This document shows, piece by piece, positions 43,232 through 55,594 of a DNA stretch of 64,000 bases. The notes under the pieces are model-generated. The model was given only the letters and a program-made list of their open reading frames with translations, searched no databases and had not been told where the DNA came from. The DNA is taken from the NCBI RefSeq assembly GCF_963855985.1, contig NC_087109.1, positions 7,708,001 to 7,772,000 on the forward strand. The letters run 5' to 3'. A program made the position numbers and the translations under genes. How positions within the stretch are numbered: position 1 is the first letter of the stretch; every line of letters starts with the position of its first letter. The stretch is from Ostrinia nubilalis. Lineage: Eukaryota; Arthropoda; Insecta; Lepidoptera; Crambidae.

Positions 43232-44627
43232 CTATAGTCCAGTCAATAAAGCATTATAGATGGAAAACTGTAGAACACAATTTCTGACTTCAGGACTTTA
43301 TTTAGACTAGTTAGGAGGTGAACATAGCAAAAGTCCCCGCCCTTAGCCCTTGAGCCGGCGGGGAGAGGGGGGTTTAAAGGTGCCACTTTTCGGTTTTTCG
43401 CTTAATCCTCGGAAACTATGCGTCCTAGTGACATGACTACTTTGAACCAAAAAAAGCAAATTCAATTTGCTACAGGTGAGATAGACAAGTTTTTCTATAA
43501 ATTGTATAGTTTTCGCGGCATCTGCTCTAGAAGGTCTGTAATATTGGAAATTTAATTTTTGTCTTACATGTTTCCATCAGGAGAAAATCGACTAAATCAA
43601 CATTGAGCAATCATTCTAGACATGCGGGAGCATGTTAAGCCTAGTTCCAGGGAGGGGACTGCACCGTGCGTATATTTAGACGAACCACTTTGAGCCACTT
43701 TTGACTCCTCATCACTCAAAAACTACTGTGCATTAACACTTCAAATTTGGCACATGTGTTGAGACTTGTAAGATATACATCAGTTTCAAATTTCATAACT
43801 ATGCCTCAAACGGTTCTTTAGATATTGACGTCCAAAAATCTACATGTCTGACCTATAGACCAAATTCTAACCACTTCCAGATGACCTCGAAGGTTCAAAT
43901 TTGGCATCCAGAAAGGTAGTTATGTAAATACATAGGAACAAATAAAAAACCAGTAAATTTTAACATTTCACATGTGATAGATAGATTTTAGTGCTCTAAA
44001 TATCGATTTTTGAACGTCAATACCTAAATAACCGTTTGAGGTATATTTATGAAATTTAAAGCTGATGTATATCTTACAAGTCTCATTACATGAGCCAAAT
44101 TTGAAGTGTTAATGCACAGCAGTTTTTGAATGATGAGGAGTCAAAAGTGGTTCTAATTGGTTCGTCTAAATATACGCACGATGCAGTCCCCTCCCTGGAA
44201 CTAGGCTTAACATGCTCCCGCATGTCTATAGTGTTTGCTCAATGTTGATTTAGTAGATTTTCTCCTGAAAGAAACATGTAAGACAACAATAAAATTTCCG
44301 ATTTTACAGACCTTCTAGAGCAGATGCCGCAAAAACTATACAAGATTTAGAAAAACTTGACGGTCTCACCTGTAGCAAATTGAATAAGCTTTTTTTGGTG
44401 CATAGTAGTCATGTCACTAGGACGCATAGTTTCCGAGGATTAAGCGAAAAACCGAAAAGTGGTACCTTTAAACCCCCCTCTCCCCGCCGGCTCAAGGACT
44501 AAGGGTGGGGACTTTTGCTATGTTCACCACCTAACTAGGCTAAATAAAGTCCCGAGGTCAGAAATTGTGTTCCACGGATTTCTTTCTACACCGTCGTTAA
44601 GGCATTCATTGACTGGACTACTACTCC
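43232..44627. mobile_element. 1.4-kb near-palindromic (foldback) element
   Basis: The left arm 43232-43840 and right arm 44005-44627 are inverted copies. Examples are 'gtccccgcccttagcccttg' against 'caaggactaagggtggggac', and 'gcgggagcatgttaagccta' against 'taggcttaacatgctcccgc'. The loop is about 164 bp. Arms differ at scattered sites and small gaps. No coding frame. The element sits inside the second unit of a direct repeat whose first unit (42788-42972) is uninterrupted, giving a local empty site. A transcript would fold into a very long hairpin. Confidence 0.82.
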
Positions 44628-44745
44628 AGTTTAAATCGAGTTTTTAATCCGGTGTGGATTTAGAACTTATATCTACATTTGTACTTTACGAACGATTCGG
44701 CTATGCATAAATCATAGGGGCTGACAGAGTTATCAAGGATGGGTT
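44628..44745 (+). repeat. Direct repeat unit 2, right part
   Basis: 'atcgagtttttaatccggtg' and 'acgattcggctatgcataaa', tcatagggg match 42912-42960 in unit 1. The left part of unit 2 is 43133-43231. Confidence 0.65.
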
Positions 44746-44812
44746 TTAAAAAAAACATAAAGGTATATTTCTATGTAATGTAACGTTCTTACTAATGGTA
44801 TAATAAAGGTAA

Positions 44813-45592
44813 AATGTACGTTTGGTTACGGGACTATTCCCACCTCTCGTTCCCACCACTGCAATTCCTGTGTAGCCAGGATCTACAGCTTGACCGCCAC
44901 AAAACCCAACCAATGAAGGTCAAGTTTGTACGTTTGGTTAGTGAAAGGGACTCTAGAACATTTCATAGAGCGGCTCGTTGTTCTGTTACAATTAAATGCT
45001 CTTGTCTATGCTCACCTTAAAAGTAAATAATAATTGACCCCAATCATGCTCTGAATAATTGATTACTTTGTGTCGAATACCATAATATTCAGAGATTTGC
45101 GTCAACAACTAAAAATCCAATTACGCATAATTGAGGGTAGATGGAAGATGGAATGACAAGGCTAACGAGGTGACGAGCATGATGGATGAATAGGCCACTC
45201 AAGTAATTTGCAGGCACTGGGACGGTCTTTCTCTGTAATTATGTTGAATTACCCTCATTTGATGTTCCCCTTGCCTGTTGGTTCACGTGTCCTAGAGCCA
45301 ACTGCGATTGTGGTTTTTAATCCTGCAGAGTGCAAAATATGTCAAATAGTGCAAATGTTACTTGTAAATGCAGTCATTGTCATTGACACTCTTTACAGCT
45401 ACTACTATCTTACACCTGTCATCCTCCTTGCACTGGAAAATCGAACCTTAACTTCGAACTCCTCATGTTCTGATTAATTTCGTTGCGGCTCTAATGACAG
45501 TTTAACTTTCTAAACTTGATATTTACTAGGTTTTTATTGGCGGTCAAGCTGTAGATCCTGGCTACACAGGGAATAGTCGCGTACTATACCTA
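44813..45592. mobile_element. TIR element with 32-bp perfect inner repeats
   Basis: ctgtgtagccaggatctaca, gcttgaccgcca at 44868-44899 is perfectly inverted at 45538-45569. Similarity continues outward to 'gactattcc' / 'ggaatagtc' and 'gtacg' / 'cgtac'. About 0.78 kb; the interior frames (68 and 89 codons) have no recognised motif. Confidence 0.72.
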
Positions 45593-46426
45593 CCATCGTA
45601 TATAAAAGTCTATCGCCACAACAACAATATTATTAGCATTGTTGATTCGGCTGTTGAAGGTAAGATAGCCAGTTCTTCTTGAGGTATCTGGGTGAAGCGT
45701 AGCCTGATCATCACTTTTCATCAGGGTCCCTCTTTGGTTGAGGATTCTGAGTGAAGCTGAGCCTTATCATCACTTTGTCTCAGCTGAGATGTAGTACGAA
45801 ATAAGCGTCCCTGTTGTAGGAAAAAATGTACATGAAATAATATCGAAAACAAACATGAAAATAACTGCCATTATACAAAATGAAATACTAGTTGTTACAC
45901 TGTAAATCACACGACCGGAGCACAATACAAGCTTTTAATTAAAATGGGAATCGAAGCTGTAACTTTTTATGATAATTATTGCTTTGTTCAATGAAAGCTA
46001 TAACAGTTTGCCAGTTTATAAAAGGAATTGGAATTGGCTTCGTTATTTTGAATAGATTGAAAACTATGTGTTTTTTATTTTATGGCTGACCCTTTATTAA
46101 TATCTCAAAATAAATATCCCCATATTAACGCAGAAAAAAGGACGTTGAGCTTTTCCTGGACCTGAAATTATTTTGGAAAACTTTTCAAATGTTTCTTTTC
46201 ATATCAAAATTAGTTTCGCGACCGCTGCCTTTTTGTCCGAGGGGTACAAGCGTACAAGTCTTGATTACTTGTATACCTTTCCAAAGTATTACTCGTAATA
46301 AGTTTAGAAAAGTATTTGTTCTGTCATTTTTCAGTTTTTCGCTTATGTTTAGCCTAGCCGCAGACTGCAGACTTTTTGTCAGCCGATAGTTTAGTCTGGC
46401 AGTTAATAAGTATGGACGTATGGAAG
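45593..46426. other. Anonymous DNA with a ~57-bp tandem duplication
   Basis: 'gaggtatctgggtgaagcgt' … 'catcactttt' (45675-45722) recurs diverged at 45732-45781 ('gaggattctgagtgaagctg' … 'catcacttt'). Nothing else recognised. Confidence 0.5.
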
Positions 46427-46511
46427 TGCGCACATTACATCGATTTGATATCGGCCAATTCTTCATACAAATTAGAATCTCGCCGAACTATCGGCCGACT
46501 AAATGTCTGCA
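46427..46511. mobile_element. MITE F, copy 2
   Basis: 'gcgcacattacatcgatttg', 'atatcggccaattcttcata', aactatcggccgac matches 24639-24731. Confidence 0.6.
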
Positions 46512-46869
46512 CTCTGGAGTCTTAAAGAAAATACGTGATGCAACAATAATGAGCAGCAGAATCAAGCCACAAAGAGAAAGGAATAAAAATGAAACCGCAA
46601 AGGGAACAAAAATCATTCCTCCAATCAACCTGCACTTAGTTTCACTGAAATTTTCAGAGCAGCTTTAGAGGATTCTTCGTTCGTACTTGCTTAAATGAAT
46701 TAGTAAATACACAGTGGGATAGGTGACTACGCGAATGCGCCAGAGGGGGGATCATGTTTTTTATTTTCTATTAATAAGTAGGTATGTGGATTTATTTAAA
46801 AAGTTAGTGAGAAAGATATTTTCAGCATAATTAGATGTACCTAACTTGAACTCTTAACAAGTAGCTACT
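46512..46869. other. No feature seen
   Basis: Anonymous DNA. Confidence 0.5.
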
Positions 46870-46985
46870 CGTTCGTTTCAGCCGAATGACGTCCACTGTT
46901 GGACAAAGGCCTCTCCCCCATGGATTTCCACTTAGAGAATCCTCTATGGATTTCCATAACGACCGGTCCTGCGGACTCATTGGTA
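46870..46985 (-). mobile_element. RTE-type LINE 3' end with internal duplication
   Basis: 'cgttcgtttcagccgaatga', 'gttggacaaaggcctctccc'. The block 'tatggatttcca' occurs twice with an intervening 'cttagagaatcc', then 'aacgaccggtcctgcg'. Confidence 0.7.
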
Positions 46986-47246
46986 ATAATATTAAAATCA
47001 GAAAATATCAAAGGCATCCATTTCATTCATAACCACAGGCTAATAAATTAAAATATTTCCCATAAAAATAAAATTCCATCTCTAAATAAAAGCCAACCAA
47101 ATTAAATCTAAAAATAGCCCGAGCACACACGTCTCCGATATTATTAGAAACCAAGCTACGGCGGCCATCTTGCTTCTTGACAGACGAGGTTGCGACGTGA
47201 CCTCTGAGATGGTCAGCCCACGCATTCTGAATGGCTTTCGAATAGA

Positions 47247-47330
47247 CTAGCTTTTGCCCGCGACTTCGCCCGCGTTCATTTCGGTCTGTCACACCACATA
47301 GTACTTACACGCTTTTGACAAGCTGTGCCC
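47247..47330 (+). repeat. 'actagc'-family repeat head
   Basis: actagcttttgcccgcgact, tcgcccgcgttcatttcggt; a further head is at 49019 (actagctctgcctgcgactt). Confidence 0.6.
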
Positions 47331-47834
47331 GCTTAAATTTATATAATACGGGTGAAAATAATTTAAATATTATTTCCCGTTTTCTCAACATTTTTTTTTT
47401 ATGCTCTTCTCCTATGGTCGTGACGTGATTATAAGTTAGACTTTAGCTTTCCTAGATCAATGGGCACAACAATATGCTCCACTATCTACTATCAGCATTA
47501 TGATATTAGTAAGATAGGATGAAAAAGCGTATTTTTGATGATATCCAAGTCGACCACTTGAAGATTTTTCTCGAAGCATCGCCGTGTCGTGGGACTGCTG
47601 AATTATGCAGAAACGTCTCATAGGACAGATTAACGAACACCTAACTCAAGGAACCCCGCGCGAGTTGTTCCGTTCGAATTCTTTAGCACGAGGATATATT
47701 TTAAGTAGGTATTTCTTTTCCCCAGGCTATCAGTGAAAGTTTCCAGCTTACATTGGATTAGACATGTTTTAGGGCCTCCAATTTCCTCACCCAGGTGATC
47801 CGCTATGATCCGCTAAATCTCACGTGGCTGTAAT

Positions 47835-48033
47835 TTATAAAAGCCAAAGGTCATTGATTGACTGACTCACTAATCATGAAATGTCAGAAATTACAAGTGC
47901 TTGGAGTCTCAAATTTTGCATGGAATTAGCTTGCCTTTTAGAACGTAGGTGCTCACTAAGATGGGATTTTACGAAACTCCACCCCTATGGGGTGAAACGG
48001 GATTCACGCGTACGAAGTCGCGGGCGGCCGCTA
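47835..48033 (-). repeat. 'actagc'-family repeat, reversed
   Basis: 'tgactgactcactaatcatg' … 'cgcgtacgaagtcgcgggcg', gccgctagt. It shows the site into which MITE B inserted in the copy at 34018. Confidence 0.75.
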
Positions 48034-51000
48034 GTTTGTTATAAATTTACATTTAGATTTTTCAATTTTTCGGTTACAAACCAAATACCAAAACTATATT
48101 TTTCTTCCTTTCATATAATAAAAAACAGTCGATATTAGGTAATTTCATGTTATTTGCGAAATATTTAGACTTTATCAGCTCTACACTTTAAAGAGGAAGT
48201 TTTTATTGTTTTTCCTCCTCATCCAATAAATCAGCCAACATCTAGTAGGAAAAAGAAATTAAACGGAACGGAACTTTTAAATAGCAATATATCAAGTGGC
48301 TGTTCGCGGGCAATAGAGCGCTGTTGGCAACGCTAACTTTACAAACTTGTGTTTGAATGGACACACGGGTGTCTATTTGGAGCTGTGACGCTGCGTTTAT
48401 ATTTATTCAAATATTTTCAAATATTTCTAACTCTACTTCTACTTACAAGACCGACAATATACTCTATTTCGAACGTCAGCTAACATAGTATAAATGCTAC
48501 TATATTTTATAGTCGTCAGCATCAGCCTAGCTAAATCAAATATTAGACACATGCCTCCTTCAATACACTAAGAACCGATCTTGAACTATTTTTCTATAAC
48601 TTTACCTTTTTCTTAAGTGCCGTCCAACAAATTAACCTCCACACAATCACCAGTCTTCTTTAGAGTTTAACTACATTTACTTAGGCAGTTTTGAAAACTT
48701 GATTTAATTTTGACTCTCATTACTTAACTACTACTCGTGTTCTCTATCGGCAAAATTTACTACGGTTTATTCCCAAATTGGATCCCGTGTGTCGCCACCG
48801 TTCAAATCCGTAAATCTCTTGCGATAGTCACCTAAACTACAACGTTACAAATTATCCGCACATAAAAGCGAGTTTAGTGGCAGCAGTTTATCTTAATCGT
48901 CCGATTTAAACCGAAATCTAGTTTACATGTGGGTTATTAATTGGTTAAGTTTGTACCTTTATGGAAACAAAAGACAAGGATTAGAATCTAGTGGGAAAAT
49001 TTGACAAAATATATTATTACTAGCTCTGCCTGCGACTTCGTATGCGTGAAAATAGTTTGAATAATATTTCTCGCGTTTGCAACATTTTTATTTACTGCTC
49101 TGTCCCTACTGGCTATAGAGTGATGATACTCGTACCAGTGGTTTATTTAGCTTGAGATTACTTTTCAGCTTTATAATAATTAGTAAGTATAGATTATTGT
49201 GAAAATATAAGCCAACAGATCATTTAGGTACTATTCTCAGGTGGAGTATATTGGTATTGCTTCTGTGTAGGTTACAGTGAATCTTGGATGATTTTAAAAG
49301 AGACCAAAAAATAATTTAGATACTTACCTACCTAACAATTTCGAATTAGTTTTAAATGTTTAGTCATAAGTTTTTGAAGAAATAGCTCATAAACCTCTCT
49401 CTTCGCTCAATGCGGAGCTTATAATGGGTATTTGGTCATTGAGAGTAACTTAAGCTTGTAAGTTAAAATGATAATTAACCATAAGAAACACAAAGTATAG
49501 TAGGTAGTATTGGCGCAAAGAGGACGGTTTTTTGACATCTAAAGATTTTGTTTTTACAGAAACAAAGTCTGTTAAGTTTCGAGAAACTTCAATTTATGCA
49601 AAACCATTGAAGTAGCAAGTACCTACTCAAACAATATTCTACAGATACTCGCTTGTATTTTATGCCTTTTTAATCTTTCTGAACTGCGTTATTATCGAGG
49701 TTTTATGTGTCTTTATTTTACAAGCGACCCGCCGTCAAAGGGAGGGCATGAAATGGGCCCGTTTAGCCTGCCTATTTTCTACTAGGGATGGGCAGTGTTG
49801 CCAAGTCACTCGATATAATGCGAAAAAAATGCATCAGTCAGTATCAAGCAATATTCGATTTTTAAACCAGCTTGTAATCGACAAAACAAGTAATGTGGTA
49901 CACACAGCCACTGACAGTGTTAACTATCCATTTCCGTTTTTGTTCTTGCTCTCATCAAATGGTGATTCTTGACGTGACATGACCGGCAATGGGCCGTTAA
50001 CACTGTTGCCGATAGTACATAACGTTTCCGTAATTGACTTCCATTTATTTGAAAACTACTTCTAAAAATCATCCACATCATCATTGCATAACTAACAGTC
50101 ACATTAACTATGTATTTTAAAAACTTAAAAAATAACGCAAGACGATCAAAACGTTTTTTTACTATGGCATCCGTGACATCACTACGATACCCGTAATTCA
50201 ATGAAGGCCCATAAAACGGGAGTCGACTCCTAAACTGCGATCACGGTATCGGAGCAACTAGTGGCCGATAGCCGCCATTTTTTACTAGAGGTAGATCGAT
50301 TTTCTTTTCTTTTTTAACTTGCGAAAAAAGGTCTAGTAGAATTTCAACTATAGGTATTGTTTACTTTCAATTTATTATGATTAGTAAAAACTGAAGACTT
50401 GACTGTATAGTCTGTATTGCATAGCATAGCTTTACCTTATCCTAAAAAAATACTGTCAAGTTTTTTTGACTACGAAATAGTTTTTGATAAACTGGCTGTA
50501 TGGACGTATACTTTTCCGGAAACGCCAGGAGGTGTCACACCTTAATTTGAAAAAAGAAAATCTTGTTATTTCTTTTTTATTATGGCTTTCACAGCTTGTG
50601 TAGCCAGAATCAAATATCGTCGATCGTTTGTTGTTTGCGGAAAATGCGCAAAAAGAAGTCTCATCACACAATGTTTATAAAAGATTGAAATTTTTGAAAA
50701 GTACAGACGACGGCATATGAAGTTAAACATCTTATTCAGTTGTGATAAAGGCGATTTTTGCAACAAAGATGGTGTACCTAGTAGTCTGTATGCATGCTTT
50801 TTCTCATAAAGACCTCAATTTTATTCGGTGTACATTTTCAGCTCTCTCAAGAAGTCCTAAATTAGGCATACCAAAGACAATTCTTTCTAAGTCGAAGGTA
50901 TCGATTTTGTGTTCAGTTCAGTTAATTGAGTAACCTTGTCCTTTCGATGGCCGTCAGCATGAATTATTGATGAAGCTAAATAACAATATGGGTAGGTACT

Positions 51001-51321
51001 AACGCCTGGGTCTTTTGGAAAGTTTTACGAAAATGGTAATACCTAAGAGAAAAGTTTGAACTAAAGATCCCCTCGTAAGAATTATCATAATATCTACGTA
51101 AAGTATATATTATGATATCTGACGTAAAGCTATAAAGTCCCTGATAGTCTATTAGTAACTTATCTGCCAGATAAACTAGGTACATCACGTAATTTTGCAG
51201 ATTTCGGATGAATTCACATAGCAACCTAATCGGCGAAGTCATTTTTATTTGTAAGATAGCGTTACAATGTCAGACTATTACTTATCTAGGAAACCGGTAA
51301 AATTGTCCCTAAACACAAAAC
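48034..51321. other. Long anonymous stretch
   Basis: No gene, RNA or clear element boundaries over 3.3 kb except the short repeat head at 49019. Open frames of up to 93 codons (for example 49920-50201 minus) lack motifs. Consistent with intron. Confidence 0.45.
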
Positions 51322-51413
51322 ATGATGCCGCTACCAATCGATCAACATGGAAAGCCTTGAGGGAGGTCTATGTTTAGTAGAAGTCCTATGGCTGAAATGA
51401 TAATGATGATGAT
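51322..51413 (+). mobile_element. RTE-type LINE 3' end
   Basis: 'gccgctaccaatcgatcaac' … 'ggaggtctatgtttagtaga' … 'gctgaaatgataatgatgat'. Strongly 5'-truncated; diverged from the 40087 copy. Confidence 0.75.
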
Positions 51414-51818
51414 GTATCAAACTCAAGCTTAAATCGAAGGTAATCGGTAGATATTTAAAATAATGATACTTATGTATTTCAATCACTCTCTTAAAATTCT
51501 CTAGTTTTTCACTTAATAAAAACAATTAAACCTACATTTAATACCCACTTTTTCTTACTTAAATTGTGAAGGAAGTCACGCGCCAAATATATTTCAGCCT
51601 AACGAGAGTTCGTGAAGTTTCAGGGTACAAGGGCTCAATAAATTATGCCAAAATGGCTCTTATGGCAACGAAAAACCGTAGAAGAAGATTCTTCGTTCGC
51701 AATATATTCATAAACATGCCCTTAAGGGGCATAAAATCGCCTATAACTTTTGGAAGAATTTTCGTATTATTATGGATATTCACGTGCCCTTCACGTGCTA
51801 TAAACATAAATAAAGTTA
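51414..51818. other. No feature seen
   Basis: Anonymous DNA. Confidence 0.45.
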
Positions 51819-51926
51819 ATGGGTTGCACTATCTTTAACTTTAGGAAACGTGTAAAGTCTGCCAAACTACATACAAGAATACCGATTACAGTTAATGTTA
51901 CAGTTAAAGTTAAGGTGATTAGGTGA
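51819..51926. mobile_element. MITE C, diverged copy 4
   Basis: 'gggttgcactatctttaact' … 'ttaaggtgattaggtgac'. The right end is altered. Confidence 0.55.
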
Positions 51927-52138
51927 CCCAAGAAAAAAAAAGAATTCGCAACAGGCATTAAAATCAAAGTCCTGAATGATTTTGGGATTGCTCCAACAGG
52001 CAAATACTAGTTAAAGCATAACTCTCTTTCTAACGCATAGAATCACCAGTAAGTAAGTAGGTATTTAAGTACATTAGAAGATTAATTCCAGCAAACTTCA
52101 CTGTCTTACTTTTTTTTAATAAACATTGATTAGTAAGT

Positions 52139-52777
52139 AAAGGACATCATCCATTTTGGTCCAAAATCAAAAGTGCCGGCCAAAAAATAAAAGTGCTGTA
52201 TTCTGATAGAATACGTCCGCCTTAGCATTTATTACTATGGCACCAAAGCTGTAGCACCACTGTCCATCGTAGTATTTGAGTTCTAAAAATATATGAAACG
52301 ACTGACTTTGATCTCAAATACTACGACGCACAGTGGTGCTACAGCTTTGGTGTCATAGTAACAAATGCTAAGGCGGACGTATTCTGTCAGAATACAGCAC
52401 TTTTTTTTTATTGGCCGACATTTTTGATTTTGAACAAAAAATGTATGAATCGTCGATGAATTTTAGATCTCAAATTACTCGACGCACAGTGGTGCTACAG
52501 CTTTGGTGCCATAGTAACAAATGCTAAGGCGGACGTATTCTGTCAGAATACAGTACTTTTTTTTTATTGGCCGACACTTTTGATTTTGAACAAAAAATGT
52601 ATGAATAGTCGATGACTTTTAGATCTCAAATACTCGACGCACAGTGGAGCTACGGCTTTGGTGCCATAGTAACAAATGCTAAGGCAGACGTATTCTGTCA
52701 GAATACAGCACTTTTTTTTGTAGGCCGGCACTTTTGATTTTGGACCAAAAATATATGAAACGTGGATGATGTCCTTT
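52139..52777. mobile_element. TIR element with internal 155-bp tandem array
   Basis: Ends aaaggacatcatccattttg and the inverse (ggatgatgtccttt). The next block ('aaaatcaaaagtgccggcc' / 'ggccggcacttttgatttt') is also inverted. The right half contains three tandem units marked by gacgcacagtgg at 52325, 52481 and 52636. The left part carries an inverted partial unit ('ccgccttagcatttattact'). No coding sequence. Confidence 0.78.
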
Positions 52778-52794
52778 GTTATTACACAAATTAC

Positions 52795-52929
52795 TAATAG
52801 TCCCGTTAGCCCCTCGTACTAAGGTAAATAATAATATGCTTGTGTCACAAGTGGGCACACCACAATAATCGAGCGGCGGCGGGGACCGAACCCGCGTTCC
52901 CCAGATCACGAGTCAGCCATTCCGATCCC
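52795..52929 (-). mobile_element. tRNA-derived SINE
   Basis: The reverse strand reads ggaatggctgactcgtgatc, then gggttcggtccccgcc, a good B box (GGTTCGRNNCC) after an A-box-like start. Lepidopteran SINEs with this 'gactcgtgatctgg' head are common. Not a functional tRNA: the acceptor stem does not pair. Confidence 0.68.
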
Positions 52930-53794
52930 TTCACCGTTCGTTTATCATTAGAATTTATATTATTCAGAACGCTTTTGGGTATTTCTTCGGAGGCAAAATT
53001 TTCGATGTCTTTGGGTATAGTTCAGTAACCAAGTAACAAAATGGCATGCAATATTTTTTTTCGTATAGCTTAGCTATAGCCCTATCTGGCGCAAATTACA
53101 TTTTTGACATAATTGCTGTCTTTATACAAATTAAAAATAATTGAAGTGTGATTCTCTGATTCATATGGTGTGTCCGTTAGCCATTTTCCGGAACAAAATG
53201 GTTGATGTAGCATTTTCCTTTTGATATATCAATATAAATTAAAATTATTTCGAAAGCTAATGAGTTGTCCTTCTACAAAAAAATGTGACATAATTTTAAT
53301 TAGGTTAGTTTGTTCGCAAAAAAATAAATAAGCAGTGTCCGGCATAAAATACTGATTCATATGGCGTGAGCTGTTCTTGATCATAACTGGTCAGGTTTTA
53401 ATCATGAGAGTCTGGTTTCTGGCGTGGAGGCAAGCCCATCTTGCAACGGATGAGCTAGAAGGCAGACGTGGAGCTGGTTGGCTTAGAACCCGGTGTGACG
53501 AAGGCAAATACTTGATTCATCTGTGCTTGGTTCAGGTGGCATGCTGATTACAATGCCTTCTTTATAAAATTATATTATTGCATTAAAAATCTAATCTGTC
53601 TTCCATGTGATGCTTTTGGGTTATAGATTCATGTAGAAAAATGACAACACTGTAGTTTGTATGTATGACGAGTTTTGCTCGATTTCAGGCAAAAAATTGA
53701 TTCATCTGTGCGTGATTCATATGGTCAGGGCCCTATATGAATCATAAAATAAATTAGTTTTTGATCTATCAAGCACCAAAAAGGTGTTTATTAG

Positions 53795-53850
53795 CTGAGA
53801 ATGATATCCCAGACTGCATCTCACTTAAGACCAGATGTGATTGCGGTTTT
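53795..53850 (+). mobile_element. LINE 3' tip
   Basis: 'cccagactgcatctcactta', 'agaccagatgtgattgcggt' then an A-run; the same family as 23350-23450. Confidence 0.5.
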
Positions 53851-54026
53851 GTTATGAATAAAAAAAATCATCATCATTTTTATACTATGAATAATGTATG
53901 TTTAAACAGTAAATAAGTAGTATATCCGTTAAGCTAGGAACCATAACACAAGCATATTTGTTGCTTATTTTATGGCTAAATGGAGCTGTATGAAATTGCC
54001 CAACGATTATTCATTTTTATTATTAT

Positions 54027-54165
54027 TTCAGCTACACTTATGGCGTCCATAGCGCATAATAATACTGCTGAGCATAGACCTCCAATGATTTCGAGATTAA
54101 CTGATTGCCATTGCCACAACCTCTATAAGCTCATCTCACCTTCTTCATCTTGTGGGTGGACGTCT
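54027..54165 (-). mobile_element. RTE-type LINE 3' end, diverged
   Basis: 'tttcagctacacttatggcg', a 15-bp insertion, 'gctgagcatagacctccaat' … 'ttcatcttgtgggtggacgt'. Minus orientation. Confidence 0.62.
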
Positions 54166-54242
54166 TAACAACGATAGCTTGGATAAGTGATACAGCTGGG
54201 TAGAGTCATCTAAAATACCTTAGTGCCATAAGATGAAAGTCT

Positions 54243-54675
54243 ACATCCAGTGTGTGTTATCAGTGATGACAACATATTGTTCTGAAAAGCGGCCTCTCAC
54301 TATAGGCTTACGAACCACAAAATTGCATACCGTACTATGGAGTGGACTATGCTTGGTTTTTTTATGCAATCGAATCTGAAATGAGGAGATCCATAAACGG
54401 TCTAAAGTCGCATGGTGGCATAGTCCGATGTTTTAGCAAGCTGAAGTGATAATGGGCAGGACACATAGTATGCAGAACTGATGGCCTAGATGACCATCCA
54501 ATGGATAGCAAGTTTCTGGAGTGGAAGCCACGTGCCGGAAAGCTCAGTGTAGAACGTTCACTCACAGGAAGGCGCTGGATGCAGTCCGCTACCAACTGGT
54601 CATTATTGAAATCATTGGGGTAGGCTTATGTTCAGTAGTGGATCTTATGGTTAAAATGATTATGATGATGACAAA
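54243..54675 (+). mobile_element. RTE-type LINE, longer 3' fragment, decayed
   Basis: The plus strand keeps traces of the region before the tail: 'gttatcagtgatgacaacat', 'gtactatggagtggactatg', 'cgaatctgaaatgaggagat', 'aatgggcaggacacatagta', then 'aggaaggcgctggatgcagt' and a degenerate ATG tail. The reading frame has several stops. It extends furthest into the reverse transcriptase of the ATG-tailed copies here. Confidence 0.65.
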
Positions 54676-55051
54676 ATATTATAGATGTATACTAAAGTTT
54701 CAGAAAAATGTTTTTCACGATATATTGTGGAATTCGTTGCCTTTTTTCTCGTAATATTTTGATAAGTGATATTGTTTTAATAACAACAGATCTTTTTTTT
54801 GTTATAATATGATTATTTTCTTAATATAGAGCCAATTGTACATAAGGATTTTAAATTTTATTTCAATTTTTGATTAATATGTAACAAATTCTGATTCATA
54901 TGGGCACAAAATATTTTAACGTCGATATTTTGAAAACTACTTTACAAAAACGAGTCCCTTATCCAAATATATGTTATTGGGTGTACCTATTTTCATATGA
55001 ATCTATGTTACAGACCCAAAATTGAATTTGAAATTTGTCCATATGAATCAG

Positions 55052-55404
55052 CCGAAGAATGCAATTTCGAAGAAGTGCCCTTTTATTCTAGACTTACTTC
55101 TATGTTTTCCGTGCCCTTTGACTTACAAGATTTTTAAGAGCGAACTTTTTATGTAAATTTCTTCTGTGACTTTCTCTAAGAAATCCCAGTTTGAAAGTCA
55201 CGGGGTTGTGATAGACTCTATCGTAATAAAATTCGGGGACGAACAAGCCCTAAAAACAACTGGAGAAAATTTTGGTTTCTTTATGACATTGTAAAAGTAT
55301 GTAAGCTCTTGGCTATGCCAATTTCTGTAATATTCAGCTTTATTTTTCACTTTCACACAATTTCACTGGTACAGAAAACAGACTAGAAATGTGTTTAAAA
55401 AAAG
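55052..55404. other. No feature seen
   Basis: Anonymous DNA. Confidence 0.45.
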
Positions 55405-55594
55405 TTTGTCGGCCGTTTGGTGTAGTGGTTCGAAACTGATTACTATTCCGAAGGTAGCGGGTTCGATTCCCGTACACAAACATTTGTGTGCATGAACATA
55501 TTTGTTTGTATTGGACTGGGTGTTTTCTATGTATAATAAGTATGTATTTACAAAAAAAAAAGTATTTAAGTATGTTTATATCCGTTGTCTAGTA

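Larger units (their letters stand above)
53157..55051. mobile_element. Possible TIR element built on a recurring 'ctgattcatatgg' phrase
   Basis: ctgattcatatgg at 53157-53169 is exactly inverted at 55039-55051. Between them the phrase or a variant recurs near 53352, 53512, 53698, 53713, 53735 (inverted), 54891 and 54993 (inverted). Nested LINE pieces lie at 53795-54675. No target duplication is clear and no transposase frame remains. Confidence 0.5.

Noticed and set aside
49740..50280. hAT element starting 'tagggatgggc'
   Set aside because: The left end resembles a hAT terminus, but no matching inverted end or target duplication was found.
55405..55485. tRNA gene
   Set aside because: It has A and B boxes, but the acceptor stem does not pair and it continues into a SINE body ('ggactgggtgttttctatgt'), so it is a SINE head.
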